This document shows, one piece after another, positions 1 through 9,482 of a stretch of 64,000 nucleotides of DNA. The notes under the pieces are model-generated. The model saw only the letters and a list, made by a program, of their open reading frames with translations, was not told where the DNA came from and did not search any database. The DNA is from Nioella nitratireducens. GTDB taxonomy: Bacteria > Pseudomonadota > Alphaproteobacteria > Rhodobacterales > Rhodobacteraceae. A program made the position numbers and the translations under genes. The stretch is from the NCBI RefSeq assembly GCF_001879715.1, contig NZ_MNBW01000006.1:1-64000 (forward strand), given 5' to 3'. Position 1 is the stretch's first letter, and each line of letters starts with the position of its first letter.

Positions 1-75
1 GCGTGGCAGACCATCGGCCAAGCCGGGCTGGACTGGGACGTGCAGGGCCAGTTCGTGGATGAGTTCGTGTTTTGA
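1..75 (+). CDS. C-terminal tail of an unidentified protein (partial)
   Basis: Frame 1 is open from the window edge and stops at TGA 73-75, giving 24 residues that end in QFVDEFVF. The rest of the gene lies outside the window. The tail matches no family I can name. A strong stem-loop follows about 65 bases downstream, so this is probably the last gene of its transcript. It is unlikely to be imuA, because imuA normally abuts imuB and shares its SOS promoter, whereas a 300-base gap with its own LexA box lies between. Confidence 0.55.
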   Translation, partial: AWQTIGQAGLDWDVQGQFVDEFVF

Positions 76-139
76 GGGGCGCTGTTTTGCAGGCCGCCTC
101 TGGCCGGAGGCTGCGCGACTTTGCCATCTGACGCGACAA

Positions 140-163
140 GGGGCAGGCCGGTGGGCCTGCCCC
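140..163 (+). terminator. Perfect 10-bp stem-loop, probable terminator of the upstream gene
   Basis: GGGGCAGGCC (140-149) and GGCCTGCCCC (154-163) pair perfectly around a GGTG loop. No T run follows directly (TTTT occurs only about 14 bases later), so it may be a weak or Rho-assisted terminator. The rest of the 76-375 gap contains no supported gene. Its other notable element is the LexA box at 347-361. Confidence 0.5.
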
Positions 164-346
164 AGCCCTCGGCGCACTTTTCGGATTTGCGATATCAATT
201 GGGTGCCCCCGGCCCCGTCAGACTTGCGCCTGGAAGCCGTTTTCGAGACGCGTGCCCCTGTTTTTCCGCATCCCTCGGCCTGCCCGCCGCAATGTTCCTG
301 CGCAGGGCATGACTCGACTCGTGCGGCCGTTCGCGCTAAATGAAAA

Positions 347-361
347 GAACATAACAGGAAC
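347..361 (+). promoter_or_regulatory. LexA (SOS) box of alphaproteobacterial type
   Basis: The sequence reads GAAC-ATAACAG-GAAC, an exact match to GAAC-N7-GAAC, the reverse complement of the alphaproteobacterial LexA site GTTC-N7-GTTC. It ends 14 bases before the imuB start codon, where bound LexA would block transcription. Damage-inducible imuB is known in related bacteria; repression here is inferred from the match and position. Confidence 0.85.
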
Positions 362-375
362 ATTCATGCTGCCAC

Positions 376-2052
376 ATGACCGCCTTCCGTGCTCCCTCCC
401 CGGATCCGCAGCGCCGGATCCTGTCGCTCTGGTTTTCCCGGCTTGCGGCTGAGCATGTGTTGCGGCTGGACCGGGGGATGGGGGATCGTCCGCTTGTCAT
501 CGTCGAGGAGGTCGGTGCCGCCCGTGTGCTGCGGTCGGTGTCTCAGGCGGCGGCCGAGCAGGGCGCGCGGGTGGGCCAGCCGCTGGCCGAGGCGCGCGCG
601 CTTTGCCCCGATCTGCTGACCCGCCCCGCCGATCCCCTGCGCGAGCGGGCCTTCCTGGCCCGGCTGGCCCGGTGGGCGGGCAAGGTCTCGCCCCTTGTTG
701 CGCCCGAGGGGGTGGCGGGGTTGCTGATCGACATCACCGGGGTGGCGCATCTCTTTGGCGGTGAAGACGGCCTCGTCGCGCAGGTCGAAGGCGATTGCGC
801 GGGTCTGGGGCTGACGGTGCAGGTCGGGCTGGCCGACACCGCAGGGGCGGCCTGGGCGCTGGCACGGCACGCGGGGCAGGGCGGTATGGCGGCGCGCAGC
901 GGTGATGCCATCGACCAAGAAGCGCGCGCCACCCGGTCGCGCGCGGGCAAGCGGCACTGGACCAAGGGGGGCGCGGCGCCGCCGCAGGCCACGCCCGCCG
1001 CCGCGCATCGCATTGCGGCCCCGGGCCAGACCCGGCAGGCCATCGGCGACCTGCCGGTTGCGGCCTTGCGGCTGGAGGCCGACACCCTGGCCGCCCTGAG
1101 CCGTCTTGGCCTGTCGCGCATCCGCGATCTCTTCGGCCCGCCGCGGGCCACGCTGGCCCGGCGCTTTGGGCGTGGGCTGGTGCGGCGGCTCGATCAGGCC
1201 CTCGGGCTGGAGCCGGAGCCGATCACCCCGCTCGCCCCCGACACCCGCTTCGCCGTGCGCTTCAGCCTGCCGGACCCGATCGGACTGGAAGAAGATATCC
1301 TTGCCGGGATCGACCGGATGCTGCCGGTGCTGTGTTCAAAGCTCGCGGCGAAAGGGCAGGGGGCGCGGCGTCTGCGGCTGCATCTGTCCCTCGCCGAGGG
1401 CAGGACCGAAAGCGTCGAGCTGGGGCTGGCCCGCGCGACCGCCGATCCGCATCGCATTCGCCCGCTGCTGGCGATGAAGCTCAAGGATGTGGACCCGGGC
1501 TTCGGCATCGACATCCTGCGATTGGAGGCCCATGTGACCGAGGCGGTCCATGCCCGCCAGGTCAAGGGCGGCATGGACGCCGCCACAGAGGCAAGCATGC
1601 GGCAGGGGCGCGACACGGCCCTCGAAGACCTGATGGCCCGGATCGGCACCCGCGTGGGGCTGGAGGCGATCACGAGACAGCACCCCGCCGACAGCCACAT
1701 CCCGGAAAAGACCGCGCATCGCGTCGCCGCCGCGTGGTCAGGTCCGGCCCCCGATTGGCCCGGCCAACCGCGCCCGCGCCCGTTGACGCTGTTTCGCCCC
1801 GAACCGGTGCAGGCCCGTGATGGCGCGGACCTGCCCGACCGCTTCCGCTGGCGTGGACGAAACTTCACCACGCAAAGCGGCCTTGGCCCCGAGCGTATCG
1901 CGCCGGAATGGTGGCTGGACGACCCCGAGTGGCGTAGCGGCGTGCGCGATTACTGGCGCGTCGAAACGGCGGGTGGCGAGCGGTTATGGCTGTTCTACGC
2001 CCATGGCGGCAGCCTCTCGGGCGGCTGGTTCTGCCATGGCGATTTCGGGTGA
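376..2052 (+). CDS. imuB: ImuB-like Y-family DNA polymerase homologue (mutasome subunit)
   Basis: This 558-aa protein has the ImuB pattern: a Y-family fold in which the usual catalytic acidic residues are missing (the N-terminus reads LSLWFSRLAAEH, and the SIDE-type motif region reads LLIDITGVAHLFGG). ImuB is a non-catalytic hub that joins ImuA and the error-prone polymerase DnaE2 to the beta clamp in SOS mutagenesis. PLTLF near residue 463 resembles a clamp-binding motif. ATG 376 is the first start in frame after a stop at 352. A LexA box lies just upstream. Neither imuA nor dnaE2 is adjacent, unlike the usual imuA-imuB-dnaE2 cassette. Confidence 0.9.
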   Translation: MTAFRAPSPDPQRRILSLWFSRLAAEHVLRLDRGMGDRPLVIVEEVGAARVLRSVSQAAAEQGARVGQPLAEARALCPDLLTRPADPLRERAFLARLARWAGKVSPLVAPEGVAGLLIDITGVAHLFGGEDGLVAQVEGDCAGLGLTVQVGLADTAGAAWALARHAGQGGMAARSGDAIDQEARATRSRAGKRHWTKGGAAPPQATPAAAHRIAAPGQTRQAIGDLPVAALRLEADTLAALSRLGLSRIRDLFGPPRATLARRFGRGLVRRLDQALGLEPEPITPLAPDTRFAVRFSLPDPIGLEEDILAGIDRMLPVLCSKLAAKGQGARRLRLHLSLAEGRTESVELGLARATADPHRIRPLLAMKLKDVDPGFGIDILRLEAHVTEAVHARQVKGGMDAATEASMRQGRDTALEDLMARIGTRVGLEAITRQHPADSHIPEKTAHRVAAAWSGPAPDWPGQPRPRPLTLFRPEPVQARDGADLPDRFRWRGRNFTTQSGLGPERIAPEWWLDDPEWRSGVRDYWRVETAGGERLWLFYAHGGSLSGGWFCHGDFG

Positions 2053-2060
2053 CGCTCCCC

Positions 2061-2090
2061 CGTCTTCTTCGCAAAAATACCCCGAGCGGG
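2061..2090. repeat. Short intergenic repeat, copy 1 (AAAATACYCC type)
   Basis: CGTCTTCTTCGCAAAAATACCCC followed by GAGCGGG resembles two other intergenic stretches in this window, at 17757-17793 and 60324-60355. The shared core is a T-rich run, CAAAATAC, then a C/G-rich patch. This copy lies between convergent imuB and the universal stress gene, which suggests a REP-like or terminator-associated element. Confidence 0.4.
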
Positions 2091-2119
2091 TCGTCGTCAG
2101 GCGGCGAAACCCGACGAGA

Positions 2120-2971
2120 TCAGCGAAACAGCAGGACCGGCACCTTGCAGGCGCGGATCATCTCGGTCGTGGTGGACCCGATGAAGAGGTTGCGAATGCG
2201 GCTGTGGCCATAGGCGCCCATGATCAGCAGATCGAAATCATGCGCCTCGGCCCGATCCGCGATCACCTGCTCCGGCTGGCCCGGCGCGATCTCGGCGGTC
2301 ACGTCATAGCCCGCGCCCTTCAGCAGCGCGGCGGCACCCTCGATGGCGCGTTTGGCCTCGGTCGTCTCGGACCCAACCGTCAAAAGGTGGATGTCGAGCC
2401 CCGCGAACAGGTCCGACCGGGCGATGTGATCCACCGCTTTCAGGGCCGAACTGCCGCCGTCAAAGGCCACCAGCAGCTTTTTCACCGGTTGAAAGGCGCG
2501 CGAGGCGACCAGAACCGGCTTGATCGAAGAGCGCACCGCGCGTTCGAGGTTGCTGCCCAGATGCATCGAGGCGAAATCCGCCCCCTCGCCACGTTTGCCG
2601 ACGATGACCAGATCGGCCCCCTCCTCGGCGTCGCGCAGGGTTTCGACCAGATCTCCAAGGCGCAGCCGCCCGGTGACCTCAACCCCCTCGGCGCTGATCC
2701 GTTCCGAGGCGTCCTCGATGATCGCCTGCCCGCGCTTGCGCGCCAGCTTGGCCTTTTGCGCGTCCAGATCGGCCAGTTCGTTCAGCAGCGCCGTGCGCGC
2801 GCCCAGCCCGATATTGCCGCTCAGGTTGCGGGGGTCGGCGCTTTCGTCGCGGCGGCCCAGAACGTGAATCACCTCGACCGACCAGCCCTTGCCCTTGGCC
2901 ACCCAGGCGGCGTGATCGCAGACGCTTTGCGAGTAGATGGAGCCATCCACCAATGCGATGATCTTGCCCAT
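2120..2971 (-). CDS. Universal stress protein, two tandem UspA domains
   Basis: At 283 aa the protein is about twice a single Usp domain. The first domain begins MGKIIALVDGS and carries GKRGEGADF then LGS. The second begins KKLLVAFDGGSSALKA and carries GAYGHSRIRNLFIGS. Both match the ATP-binding pattern G-x2-G-x9-G-[ST]. Such proteins are cytoplasmic stress or signalling proteins. GAGGAG lies 7 bases before the ATG. The gene starts 11 bases after the stop of the SulP transporter gene, so the pair is probably co-transcribed and the Usp protein may serve that transporter. Confidence 0.92.
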   Translation of the reverse strand: MGKIIALVDGSIYSQSVCDHAAWVAKGKGWSVEVIHVLGRRDESADPRNLSGNIGLGARTALLNELADLDAQKAKLARKRGQAIIEDASERISAEGVEVTGRLRLGDLVETLRDAEEGADLVIVGKRGEGADFASMHLGSNLERAVRSSIKPVLVASRAFQPVKKLLVAFDGGSSALKAVDHIARSDLFAGLDIHLLTVGSETTEAKRAIEGAAALLKGAGYDVTAEIAPGQPEQVIADRAEAHDFDLLIMGAYGHSRIRNLFIGSTTTEMIRACKVPVLLFR

Positions 2972-2982
2972 TGCTGCTCTCC

Positions 2983-4473
2983 TCAGTGGCTCATCAGGCG
3001 ATCCATCGCGCCCGGTTTGTCATGTTCGGCCAGACGGTCGACGATCGTGCTGGAAGCTTCGTTCATGCCCTGCAACTCGACTTCTGCCCCTTCACGGCGG
3101 AATTTGAGCACGGCCATGTCCAGCGCGGCAACCGACGAAATGTCCCAGATATGGGCGCGGGTCACGTCGATCACGACCTTGTCCAGCACCTCGCCAAAGT
3201 CGAAGGCGGCGGCGAATTGCTCGGCCGAGGCAAAGAACAACTGGCCGTGAACGTGATAGGTCCGGGTCTTGCCGTCCTCGGACAGGTCGGAGGTGACGGC
3301 GAAAAGCTGTGCGATCTTGCCGGCAAAGAAGATGCCCGACAGCAGCACGCCGGTCAGCACGCCAATCGCAAGGTTGTGGGTGTAGATCGTCACCACCACG
3401 GTCGCCAGCATCACGATGGACGAACTGCGCGGATGGGTGCGCAGATCCTTGATCGACGACCAACTGAACGTGCCGATCGAGACCATGATCATGATCGCCA
3501 CCAGCGCGGCCATCGGGATGACCGAGACGATGAAATCAAACGGCACCACAAGCAGCAGCAGCACCACCCCGGCCACGAAGCAGGACAGCCGCCCGCGCCC
3601 GCCGGATTTCACGTTGATCATGGATTGGCCGATCATCGCGCAGCCCGCCATGCCGCCGATGAACCCGGTGCAGAAATTGGCCACGCCCTGGCCGATGCAT
3701 TCCTGGTTCTTGTCGCTGCCCGTGTCGGTCAGGTCATCGACGATCTGTGCCGTCATCAGCGATTCCAGCAGGCCCACGGCAGCAACTGCCGCCGAATAGG
3801 GCAGGATGATCATCAGCGTTTCCATGTTCAGCGGAATGTCCGGCAGCAGGAAAACCGGCAGCGTGTCGGGCAGGTCGCCCATATCGCCTACGGTGCGCAG
3901 GTCCATCCCGAAGGTCAGCGCCACGGCGGTCAGCGCGACGATGCAGACCAGCGGTGAGGGGATCGCCGTGGTGACATAGGGAAAGAGGTAAATGATGGCG
4001 AGACCGGCAGCGACCATCACATAGGTCAGCCACGGCACGCCGATCAGCTCCGGCAGTTGCGCCATGAAGATCAGGATCGCCAGCGCATTGACAAAGCCCG
4101 TCATCACCGAGCGTGAGACAAAACGCATGACGCTGCCCAGTTTCAGAAGGCCAGCCGCCACCTGCAACGCGCCCGCAAGGATCGTCGCGGCCAGCAGATA
4201 TTGCAGCCCGTGGTCGCGCACCAGCGTCACCATCAGCACCGCCGTCGCGGCGGTGGCGGCGGAAATCATGCCGGGACGTCCGCCGACGATGGCGGTGATC
4301 ACGGCGATGGAGAAAGAGGCATAAAGCCCGATCTTGGGGTCGACGCCCGCGATGATGGAAAAGGCGATGGCCTCGGGGATCAGGGCCAGCGCCACGACAA
4401 GGCCGGAAAGCAGGTCGGCACGGATGTTGCCAAGCCATTCGGCCCGCATCCGGGGAAGGAAGTCCGGGGACAT
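2983..4473 (-). CDS. SulP family inorganic anion transporter with STAS domain
   Basis: This 496-aa protein opens with the SulP signature [21 protein letters not shown], followed by many membrane segments to about residue 385. The C-terminal STAS domain (about 390-490) contains [20 protein letters not shown]. SulP proteins import sulfate, bicarbonate or other anions across the inner membrane, and the substrate cannot be told from sequence alone. Length is normal. It precedes the Usp gene on the same strand with an 11-base gap. A bicarbonate or sulfate role is equally plausible. Confidence 0.93.
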   Translation of the reverse strand: MSPDFLPRMRAEWLGNIRADLLSGLVVALALIPEAIAFSIIAGVDPKIGLYASFSIAVITAIVGGRPGMISAATAATAVLMVTLVRDHGLQYLLAATILAGALQVAAGLLKLGSVMRFVSRSVMTGFVNALAILIFMAQLPELIGVPWLTYVMVAAGLAIIYLFPYVTTAIPSPLVCIVALTAVALTFGMDLRTVGDMGDLPDTLPVFLLPDIPLNMETLMIILPYSAAVAAVGLLESLMTAQIVDDLTDTGSDKNQECIGQGVANFCTGFIGGMAGCAMIGQSMINVKSGGRGRLSCFVAGVVLLLLVVPFDFIVSVIPMAALVAIMIMVSIGTFSWSSIKDLRTHPRSSSIVMLATVVVTIYTHNLAIGVLTGVLLSGIFFAGKIAQLFAVTSDLSEDGKTRTYHVHGQLFFASAEQFAAAFDFGEVLDKVVIDVTRAHIWDISSVAALDMAVLKFRREGAEVELQGMNEASSTIVDRLAEHDKPGAMDRLMSH

Positions 4474-4593
4474 GGGAATAGGTCTCCGTCAGGGATTGTT
4501 CGCGTTCGGGTCGCCTTACCTGCCCGCGCGCTTCGCGGCCACCCTTTTTCCGCTGCAATGCGGCGGAAACCGGTTATGCGGCAACAGCGGGGG

Positions 4594-5769
4594 TCATCCC
4601 AGGCGGTCCCTGCTGAACAGGTAGACGACGCAGCCCGCAAGGATCAGGACACCGAACAGGCCAAAAAGCTGCCCATAGGCCATTGCAGGCGGGGCGGTCT
4701 CGGACAGGCGGGAAAAGACCGGGCCGCTGGAAAACTGCATCAGGCCCGCGCCGCCGATCCCGAACAGGTTGAGCAGCGTCACGCCCCGGCCCACCAGATG
4801 TGGCGGGCAAAAGCTGCGACCATGGGCGATGATGACGGGAAAGGTCGCTCCGAAAAACCCGATCGCAGCCATTGCCGCTATGGAAAAGGCGGCGCTTTGG
4901 TTCGGCAGGGCCCAGAGGGTCAGGCAGGCGACGGCGGCGATCAGGTTGCCGGTCAAGATCACCCATTTTCGGGTGCCGAACACCCGGTCGAGCGGTCCGT
5001 AACAGAAATTGCCCGCGATCATCGCCAGCCCCATGATCAGCGAGGCTGTGCCGATCTGCCCGATCCCTGCGCCGAAGATATCGCCCAGATAGGGTGCGAT
5101 CCACAGGCCCCGGATGCCCGCCGCCGGGGCGTAGTTCACGAACATGATGGCGCAGATCGCCCACATCTCGCGGATCTTCAGCAGGTCCAGCACCGACCCT
5201 TTGTGCCCGCCTTCGGGCGTCTTGGGGTTATGGACGGTCAGGGCCAGCACCGCCGCCACGGCCAGCGTGACAGCGGCCAGGCCCCACATGGTTTCGCGCC
5301 AGCCAAGGGTTTCCACCGCCCAGGCCAGCGGCAGCGCGGCGCCGATATTGCCAAGCGACCCGGTGCCCAGAATGATGCCCGCGCCGGTGGCGAACACGGC
5401 GGGGGAAAAATCGCGCGCAAGGATGTAGTAGCTGGCCATCAGAACGGGCGAACAGCCGATCCCGATCAGGACCATCGCCGCCGACACCGCGCCCGGCCCC
5501 TGCGCCATCGCCATGACCGCCGCGCCGCCCGCGCCGCCAAGGGCCAGCAGAACACACGACGTCAGGCGCGGCCCGATCCGATCGAGCGCCCACCCTACCG
5601 GAATCTGCATCGCCGCGAAGACGGCGAACCACAGCCCCGACGCCATGGCGAGGTCTTCGGGCGTCGCGCCGATATCGGCGTCCAGCACCGGCGATAAAAC
5701 CGCCAGAAAGGCGCGGTAAAACTGGCTGAGCACATAGGCCAGCACCAGAAAGATCATGCCGGGGGTCAC
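4594..5769 (-). CDS. Major facilitator superfamily transporter
   Basis: About 391 aa with roughly 12 hydrophobic segments. The loop [14 protein letters not shown] after the second helix is the MFS motif A region, and VFGTRKW marks the repeat in the second half. The open frame continues upstream to 6465, but that extension is antisense to the iron-binding protein gene and is not coding. GTG 5769 is chosen because GGAGG stands 5 bases ahead of it; ATG 5757 is the alternative. The substrate is unknown. The gene is divergent from the iron-binding protein gene. Confidence 0.85.
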   Translation of the reverse strand: MTPGMIFLVLAYVLSQFYRAFLAVLSPVLDADIGATPEDLAMASGLWFAVFAAMQIPVGWALDRIGPRLTSCVLLALGGAGGAAVMAMAQGPGAVSAAMVLIGIGCSPVLMASYYILARDFSPAVFATGAGIILGTGSLGNIGAALPLAWAVETLGWRETMWGLAAVTLAVAAVLALTVHNPKTPEGGHKGSVLDLLKIREMWAICAIMFVNYAPAAGIRGLWIAPYLGDIFGAGIGQIGTASLIMGLAMIAGNFCYGPLDRVFGTRKWVILTGNLIAAVACLTLWALPNQSAAFSIAAMAAIGFFGATFPVIIAHGRSFCPPHLVGRGVTLLNLFGIGGAGLMQFSSGPVFSRLSETAPPAMAYGQLFGLFGVLILAGCVVYLFSRDRLG

Positions 5770-5943
5770 GCTTTCCTCCCTCGCTGAAAGCCGCGCCACC
5801 CTGCATCGCGGGGCAGGGGCCGTCCAGCGCCAAATTAATCCGAGTGTTTTACTTGGGAATGCTTGACTCGCATGGCCAGCATGATATCCGGTGCGGGATT
5901 TCCCGAGCTTTGTGCCAGGGAAGAAGGAAAAGGACTGAACCGA

Positions 5944-6960
5944 ATGACCCGCGCACTTTCCGCTCTTTTGGCGACAAGCCTTCTTGCTGGCACCGCCGCC
6001 ATGGCCACGGCGCAAGAGCTGAACATCTACTCCTCGCGCCACTACGACACTGACGAGCGGCTCTATTCCGAGTTTGAAGAACAGACCGGCATCACCATCA
6101 ACCGCATCGAAGGCAATGCCGACGAGTTGATGGCCCGGATGCAGGCCGAGGGCCGCAATTCGCCCGCCGATATCTTCCTGACCGTCGATGTGTCGCGCCT
6201 GAACCGTGCGGTCGAGGCCGGGGTGCTGCAACCGGTCGACAGTGCCATTCTGGAAGCGCGCATCCCGCAGCATCTGCAAGAGGCCGAGAACCGCTGGTTC
6301 GGCTTTTCGCAGCGCTCGCGGATCATCTTCTACAATACCGAACTGGTCGATACCCCGCCCATGACCTATGCCGATCTGGCCGATCCCGCCTATGAAGGCA
6401 TGGTGTGTATCCGGTCCTCGACCAACACCTACAACCAGACCCTGCTGGCCTCGATCATCGCCCATGAAGGCGAAGCGGAGGCGCGGGACTGGGCCGCTGG
6501 CGTCGTGCGCAACTTCGCCCGCTCACCGCAGGGCGGCGATACCGACCAGCTTGCCGGTCTGGCCTCGGGCGAATGCGGCGTGGCGGTGTCCAACACCTAT
6601 TATTTCGTGCGCGCCTTGCGCGAAGAGGTGGACGGTGTGACCGAACATCTCGACGTGATCGGCCATGTCTTCCCCGATCAGGACGGCAACGGCGCGCATA
6701 TGAACGTGTCGGGCGCAGGCATGGCCGCTTATGCGCCGCATCCGGATGCGGCCGTGGCCTTCCTTGAATACCTTGCCTCGGATAGCGCGCAGGTCTACTT
6801 CTCGTCCGGAAACAACGAATACCCGGCGGTCGAAGGCGTGCCGATGGTCGAGGAACTGGCAGGTCTGGGCGATTTTGTCGCCGATGACATCGACCTGACT
6901 GACGTGGCCAACAACCTCGCCACCGCGCAGCGCATATTCAACCAGGTCGGCTGGCCGTAA
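5944..6960 (+). CDS. fbpA: Iron(III) ABC transporter, periplasmic substrate-binding protein
   Basis: 338 aa. A signal peptide (about 1-24, ending ATAQ) is followed by LNIYSSRHYDTDERLYSEF, typical of ferric-iron binders of the FbpA/FutA type. NTYYFVRAL and NNEYPAVEGVP near the C-terminus match the family's tyrosine-bearing iron-site region. It delivers Fe3+ to the inner-membrane permease. ATG 5944 is chosen over 5863 because the signal peptide begins there. The permease gene converges on it from the other strand, and no ATPase gene is adjacent. Confidence 0.92.
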   Translation: MTRALSALLATSLLAGTAAMATAQELNIYSSRHYDTDERLYSEFEEQTGITINRIEGNADELMARMQAEGRNSPADIFLTVDVSRLNRAVEAGVLQPVDSAILEARIPQHLQEAENRWFGFSQRSRIIFYNTELVDTPPMTYADLADPAYEGMVCIRSSTNTYNQTLLASIIAHEGEAEARDWAAGVVRNFARSPQGGDTDQLAGLASGECGVAVSNTYYFVRALREEVDGVTEHLDVIGHVFPDQDGNGAHMNVSGAGMAAYAPHPDAAVAFLEYLASDSAQVYFSSGNNEYPAVEGVPMVEELAGLGDFVADDIDLTDVANNLATAQRIFNQVGWP

Positions 6961-6981
6961 ACCGGTCGAACACCGCGATCG

Positions 6982-7010
6982 GGGCGTCCTTTCGGGGGCG
7001 CCCTTTTTGT
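6982..7010 (+). terminator. Rho-independent terminator after the iron-binding protein gene
   Basis: GGGCGTCC (6982-6989) pairs with GGGCGCCC (6996-7003), including one G-U pair, around a six-base loop, and is followed by TTTTTG. It lies 22 bases after the fbpA stop and separates it from the convergent permease gene. Confidence 0.85.
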
Positions 7011-7021
7011 TTGGCTGGGGG

Positions 7022-8713
7022 TTACTCCGCAGGATCGAGATCGGGCACGAAATCGCGCTCGGTCCGGTCCTCGCGCCCAAGACCCCAGCACAGCACGATC
7101 ACCGGCAGCAGGCCGACAGCGGCAATGACAAGGCTCGGCACCGCAGCCTCGGACAGCCGTTCGTCGGCGGCCAGCCGATGCGCTTGCACCGCCAGCGTGT
7201 CGAAGTTGAAGGGCCGCATGATCAGCGTCGCGGGCAATTCCTTCATCACGTCGACGAAGACGATCAGCAATGCCGTCAGCAGGCTGGGCCGCAGGATCGG
7301 CAGATGCACCCCGCGCAGCATGGTCGAGGGCGTCCGCCCCAAGGTCCGCGCCACCGCGTCGATATTGGGATTGATGGTGGACAGGCCCGCGTCATAGGCC
7401 GACAGCGCGGCGGCCATGAAGCGCACCATGTAGGCCATCACCAACAGCCAGATCGAGCCGGTAATCAGCAGGCCGGTCGATATGTCGAACGTGTCCCGCA
7501 TCCACGCATCCAGCGCGTTGTCGAAGGCGGCAAAGGGCACGATCAGCCCCACGGCGATCACGCCGCCGGGGACGGCATAGCCAAGACCGGCAATCCCGAT
7601 GGCTGTCTTGTTGGCCCGGTTCGGGTGCAGCCGCGCGTTGAAGCCGAGGAAGATCGCCGCCGTCACGGTAAAGACCGCCGCCACCGCGGCAAGGGTCAGC
7701 GAGTTTTGCAGGAAGCCGACATAACGCTCGGTCAGGATGATGGGAAAGCTGTCATGCCCCATCCAGATCAGCAGGCCAGCGGGCAACAGGAACCCCAGCA
7801 CCACCGGCAGCGTGCAGAACAGCGCCGCCAGAAGGGCGCGGGCACCGTGCAACTGCGCCGGGTCCAGCACTTCGAACCGCCGCCCCGCCGCGTGGTGGCG
7901 CTGGCCCATGCGCTGCCGCCGCTCCAGCCCCGCCAGCACCAGCGCGGCGATCAGCAGGCACAGCGCCAATTGCGCCGCCGCGCCCCGGTCGGCAAAGGAA
8001 AACCAGCTTTGGTAGATACCGGTGGCAAAGGTCTGCACGTTGAAATAGCTGACGGTGCCGAAATCGGCGATGGTTTCCATGATGGCCAGCAGGACACCCC
8101 CTGCGATGGCCGGTCGGGCGATTGGCAGGCTCACCCGGAAGAACGCGGCCCATGGCCCCCGGCCAAGGGTCCGCGCGGCCAGATAGGCGGTGGCGCTTTG
8201 CTGAAGAAAGGCGGCCCGCGCCAGCAGGTAAACGTAAGGATACAGCACCAGCACCAGCATCATGGCCGCGCCGGGCAGGGACCGGATTTCGGGGAACCAG
8301 TAATCGCGTGGCCCCCAGCCGATCAACTCGCGCAAGCTCGTCTGCACCCAGCCGGGGAAGTCGAGAAAATCGGTATAGGCATAAGCCAGCACATAGGCCG
8401 GGAAGGCCAGCGGCAGCGCCAGCGCGATTTCCAGCAGGCGGCGGCCGGGAAAGCGGGTCATCGTCACCAGCCACGCGGTGCCGGTGCCGATCACGCCGGT
8501 GCCGACAGCCACGATCAGAACGAGGCTCAGCGTGGCGCGGGTATAGCGCGGCAGAACGGTCTGGGCGAGGCTGCCCACCGTTTCCCAGCCCCCGGTCAGG
8601 GCGGCCAGCGCCACGGCGGCAATCGGCAACAGGCACAGGCTGGCGGCGATCCAGGCCAGCACGGCCATCCAGTTTCCGGGCAATGAAAGACGGCGACGGG
8701 TCATGGTCCGCAT
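7022..8713 (-). CDS. fbpB: Iron(III) ABC transporter permease, fused two-domain type
   Basis: 563 aa with two ABC-permease halves, each with about six membrane segments. The EAA-type loops are visible as AARTLGRGPWAAFFRVSLPIARPA in the first half and VARTLGRTPSTMLRGVHLPIL in the second. This double permease is typical of Fbp/Sfu ferric transporters. The start may be ATG 8713 or 8704. It converges on fbpA, with the terminator between them. The ATPase component is not in the window and must be shared or encoded elsewhere. Confidence 0.92.
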   Translation of the reverse strand: MRTMTRRRLSLPGNWMAVLAWIAASLCLLPIAAVALAALTGGWETVGSLAQTVLPRYTRATLSLVLIVAVGTGVIGTGTAWLVTMTRFPGRRLLEIALALPLAFPAYVLAYAYTDFLDFPGWVQTSLRELIGWGPRDYWFPEIRSLPGAAMMLVLVLYPYVYLLARAAFLQQSATAYLAARTLGRGPWAAFFRVSLPIARPAIAGGVLLAIMETIADFGTVSYFNVQTFATGIYQSWFSFADRGAAAQLALCLLIAALVLAGLERRQRMGQRHHAAGRRFEVLDPAQLHGARALLAALFCTLPVVLGFLLPAGLLIWMGHDSFPIILTERYVGFLQNSLTLAAVAAVFTVTAAIFLGFNARLHPNRANKTAIGIAGLGYAVPGGVIAVGLIVPFAAFDNALDAWMRDTFDISTGLLITGSIWLLVMAYMVRFMAAALSAYDAGLSTINPNIDAVARTLGRTPSTMLRGVHLPILRPSLLTALLIVFVDVMKELPATLIMRPFNFDTLAVQAHRLAADERLSEAAVPSLVIAAVGLLPVIVLCWGLGREDRTERDFVPDLDPAE

Positions 8714-8747
8714 CTAGGGCAATCCTGCCCCGGTCCACAAGCGCCGG

Positions 8748-9380
8748 TCAGGCGTCATGCCCGTGGCGGGCGTAGAATTCCGCGATTTCCGCCTTGCTCG
8801 GGGCCTGACCGGTAAACGCCTCGACATAAAGCGGCATCCGGTCCAGCCGCTCGGTGATCGATTCCCCCAGTTGCATGGTGTAATAGCCCACCTGCGTGAA
8901 GATCATGGTATGCGCCCGGATCATCGCCAGACGGCCATCCTGCCCGTGCCGGTCGAACATGTCGCGCATCGCCGCCAGACGGGTGGCATCGGCGGCATTG
9001 ACCCGCGCCCGTAGACCGGCGTCGGTCAACGCCCAGTTGCGGATCGCCAGATCGAGCCGCGAGTCGAACAGGTCTTCGTCGATCCAGCAGTCGAACAGGT
9101 TGAAGATCGCGGCGCAGATCGACCCCGCCGGGGCCGTGCAGCGGGCCACCAGATTGCCGGTGTTCTTGGCCTCCCAGCGGTCGATGATGGCCGCCAGCAG
9201 CGCCTCACGATCCGTGAAATGCCAATAGAAGCTGGTGCGCGACAGGCCAAGCGCCTTGGCCAGCGGCATGACCTTGACCGCCTCGACCCCGCCGTCGATC
9301 AACACCTCGTAGGCGGCGTCGATCCACAGGTCGGCCGATCCGCGCCAGCCATGGGTCTTGTCGGGTTTCTGGATTGTCAT
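8748..9380 (-). CDS. TetR/AcrR family transcriptional regulator
   Basis: 210 aa. The N-terminal helix-turn-helix is clear: VKVMPLAKALGLSRTSFYWHFTDREALLAAI at about residues 36-66, with the TetR signature FYWHF. The C-terminal half is a ligand-binding domain with no recognisable specificity. ATG 9380 gives a normal length and a short polar lead. It lies 34 bases past the start of the iron permease gene on the same strand, and an RND pump gene ends 100 bases upstream. The pump has its own MarR regulator, so the target is unclear. Confidence 0.88.
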   Translation of the reverse strand: MTIQKPDKTHGWRGSADLWIDAAYEVLIDGGVEAVKVMPLAKALGLSRTSFYWHFTDREALLAAIIDRWEAKNTGNLVARCTAPAGSICAAIFNLFDCWIDEDLFDSRLDLAIRNWALTDAGLRARVNAADATRLAAMRDMFDRHGQDGRLAMIRAHTMIFTQVGYYTMQLGESITERLDRMPLYVEAFTGQAPSKAEIAEFYARHGHDA

Positions 9381-9446
9381 TTGCGGCAGGTAGCACACCG
9401 GTGCCACGCCCCGCAATTGACACCGTCGCGCGCTGGATCGACAGGC

Positions 9447-9470
9447 GGGGCCAAGCCAATGGCTGGCCCC
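9447..9470 (-). terminator. Stem-loop after the RND pump gene
   Basis: GGGGCCAAGCC (9447-9457) and GGCTGGCCCC (9461-9470) pair over 10 bp with one bulged A and a 3-base loop, 13 bases after the RND stop codon. No T run follows on the minus strand, so its role as terminator is uncertain. Confidence 0.4.
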
Positions 9471-9482
9471 GCCCAACGGGGA

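Noticed and set aside
366-452. Start of imuB or a leader ORF at ATG 366
   Set aside because: That ATG is in another frame and stops at 452 with no family resemblance; ATG 376 opens the ImuB frame.
4546-4576. TTTCCGC/GCGGAAA hairpin as terminator of the MFS gene
   Set aside because: No T run on the minus strand; a chance hairpin is as likely.
5770-6465. Upstream extension of the MFS reading frame to a 623-residue protein
   Set aside because: It runs antisense through the iron-binding protein gene. GTG 5769 has GGAGG at ideal distance and begins a normal MFS protein.
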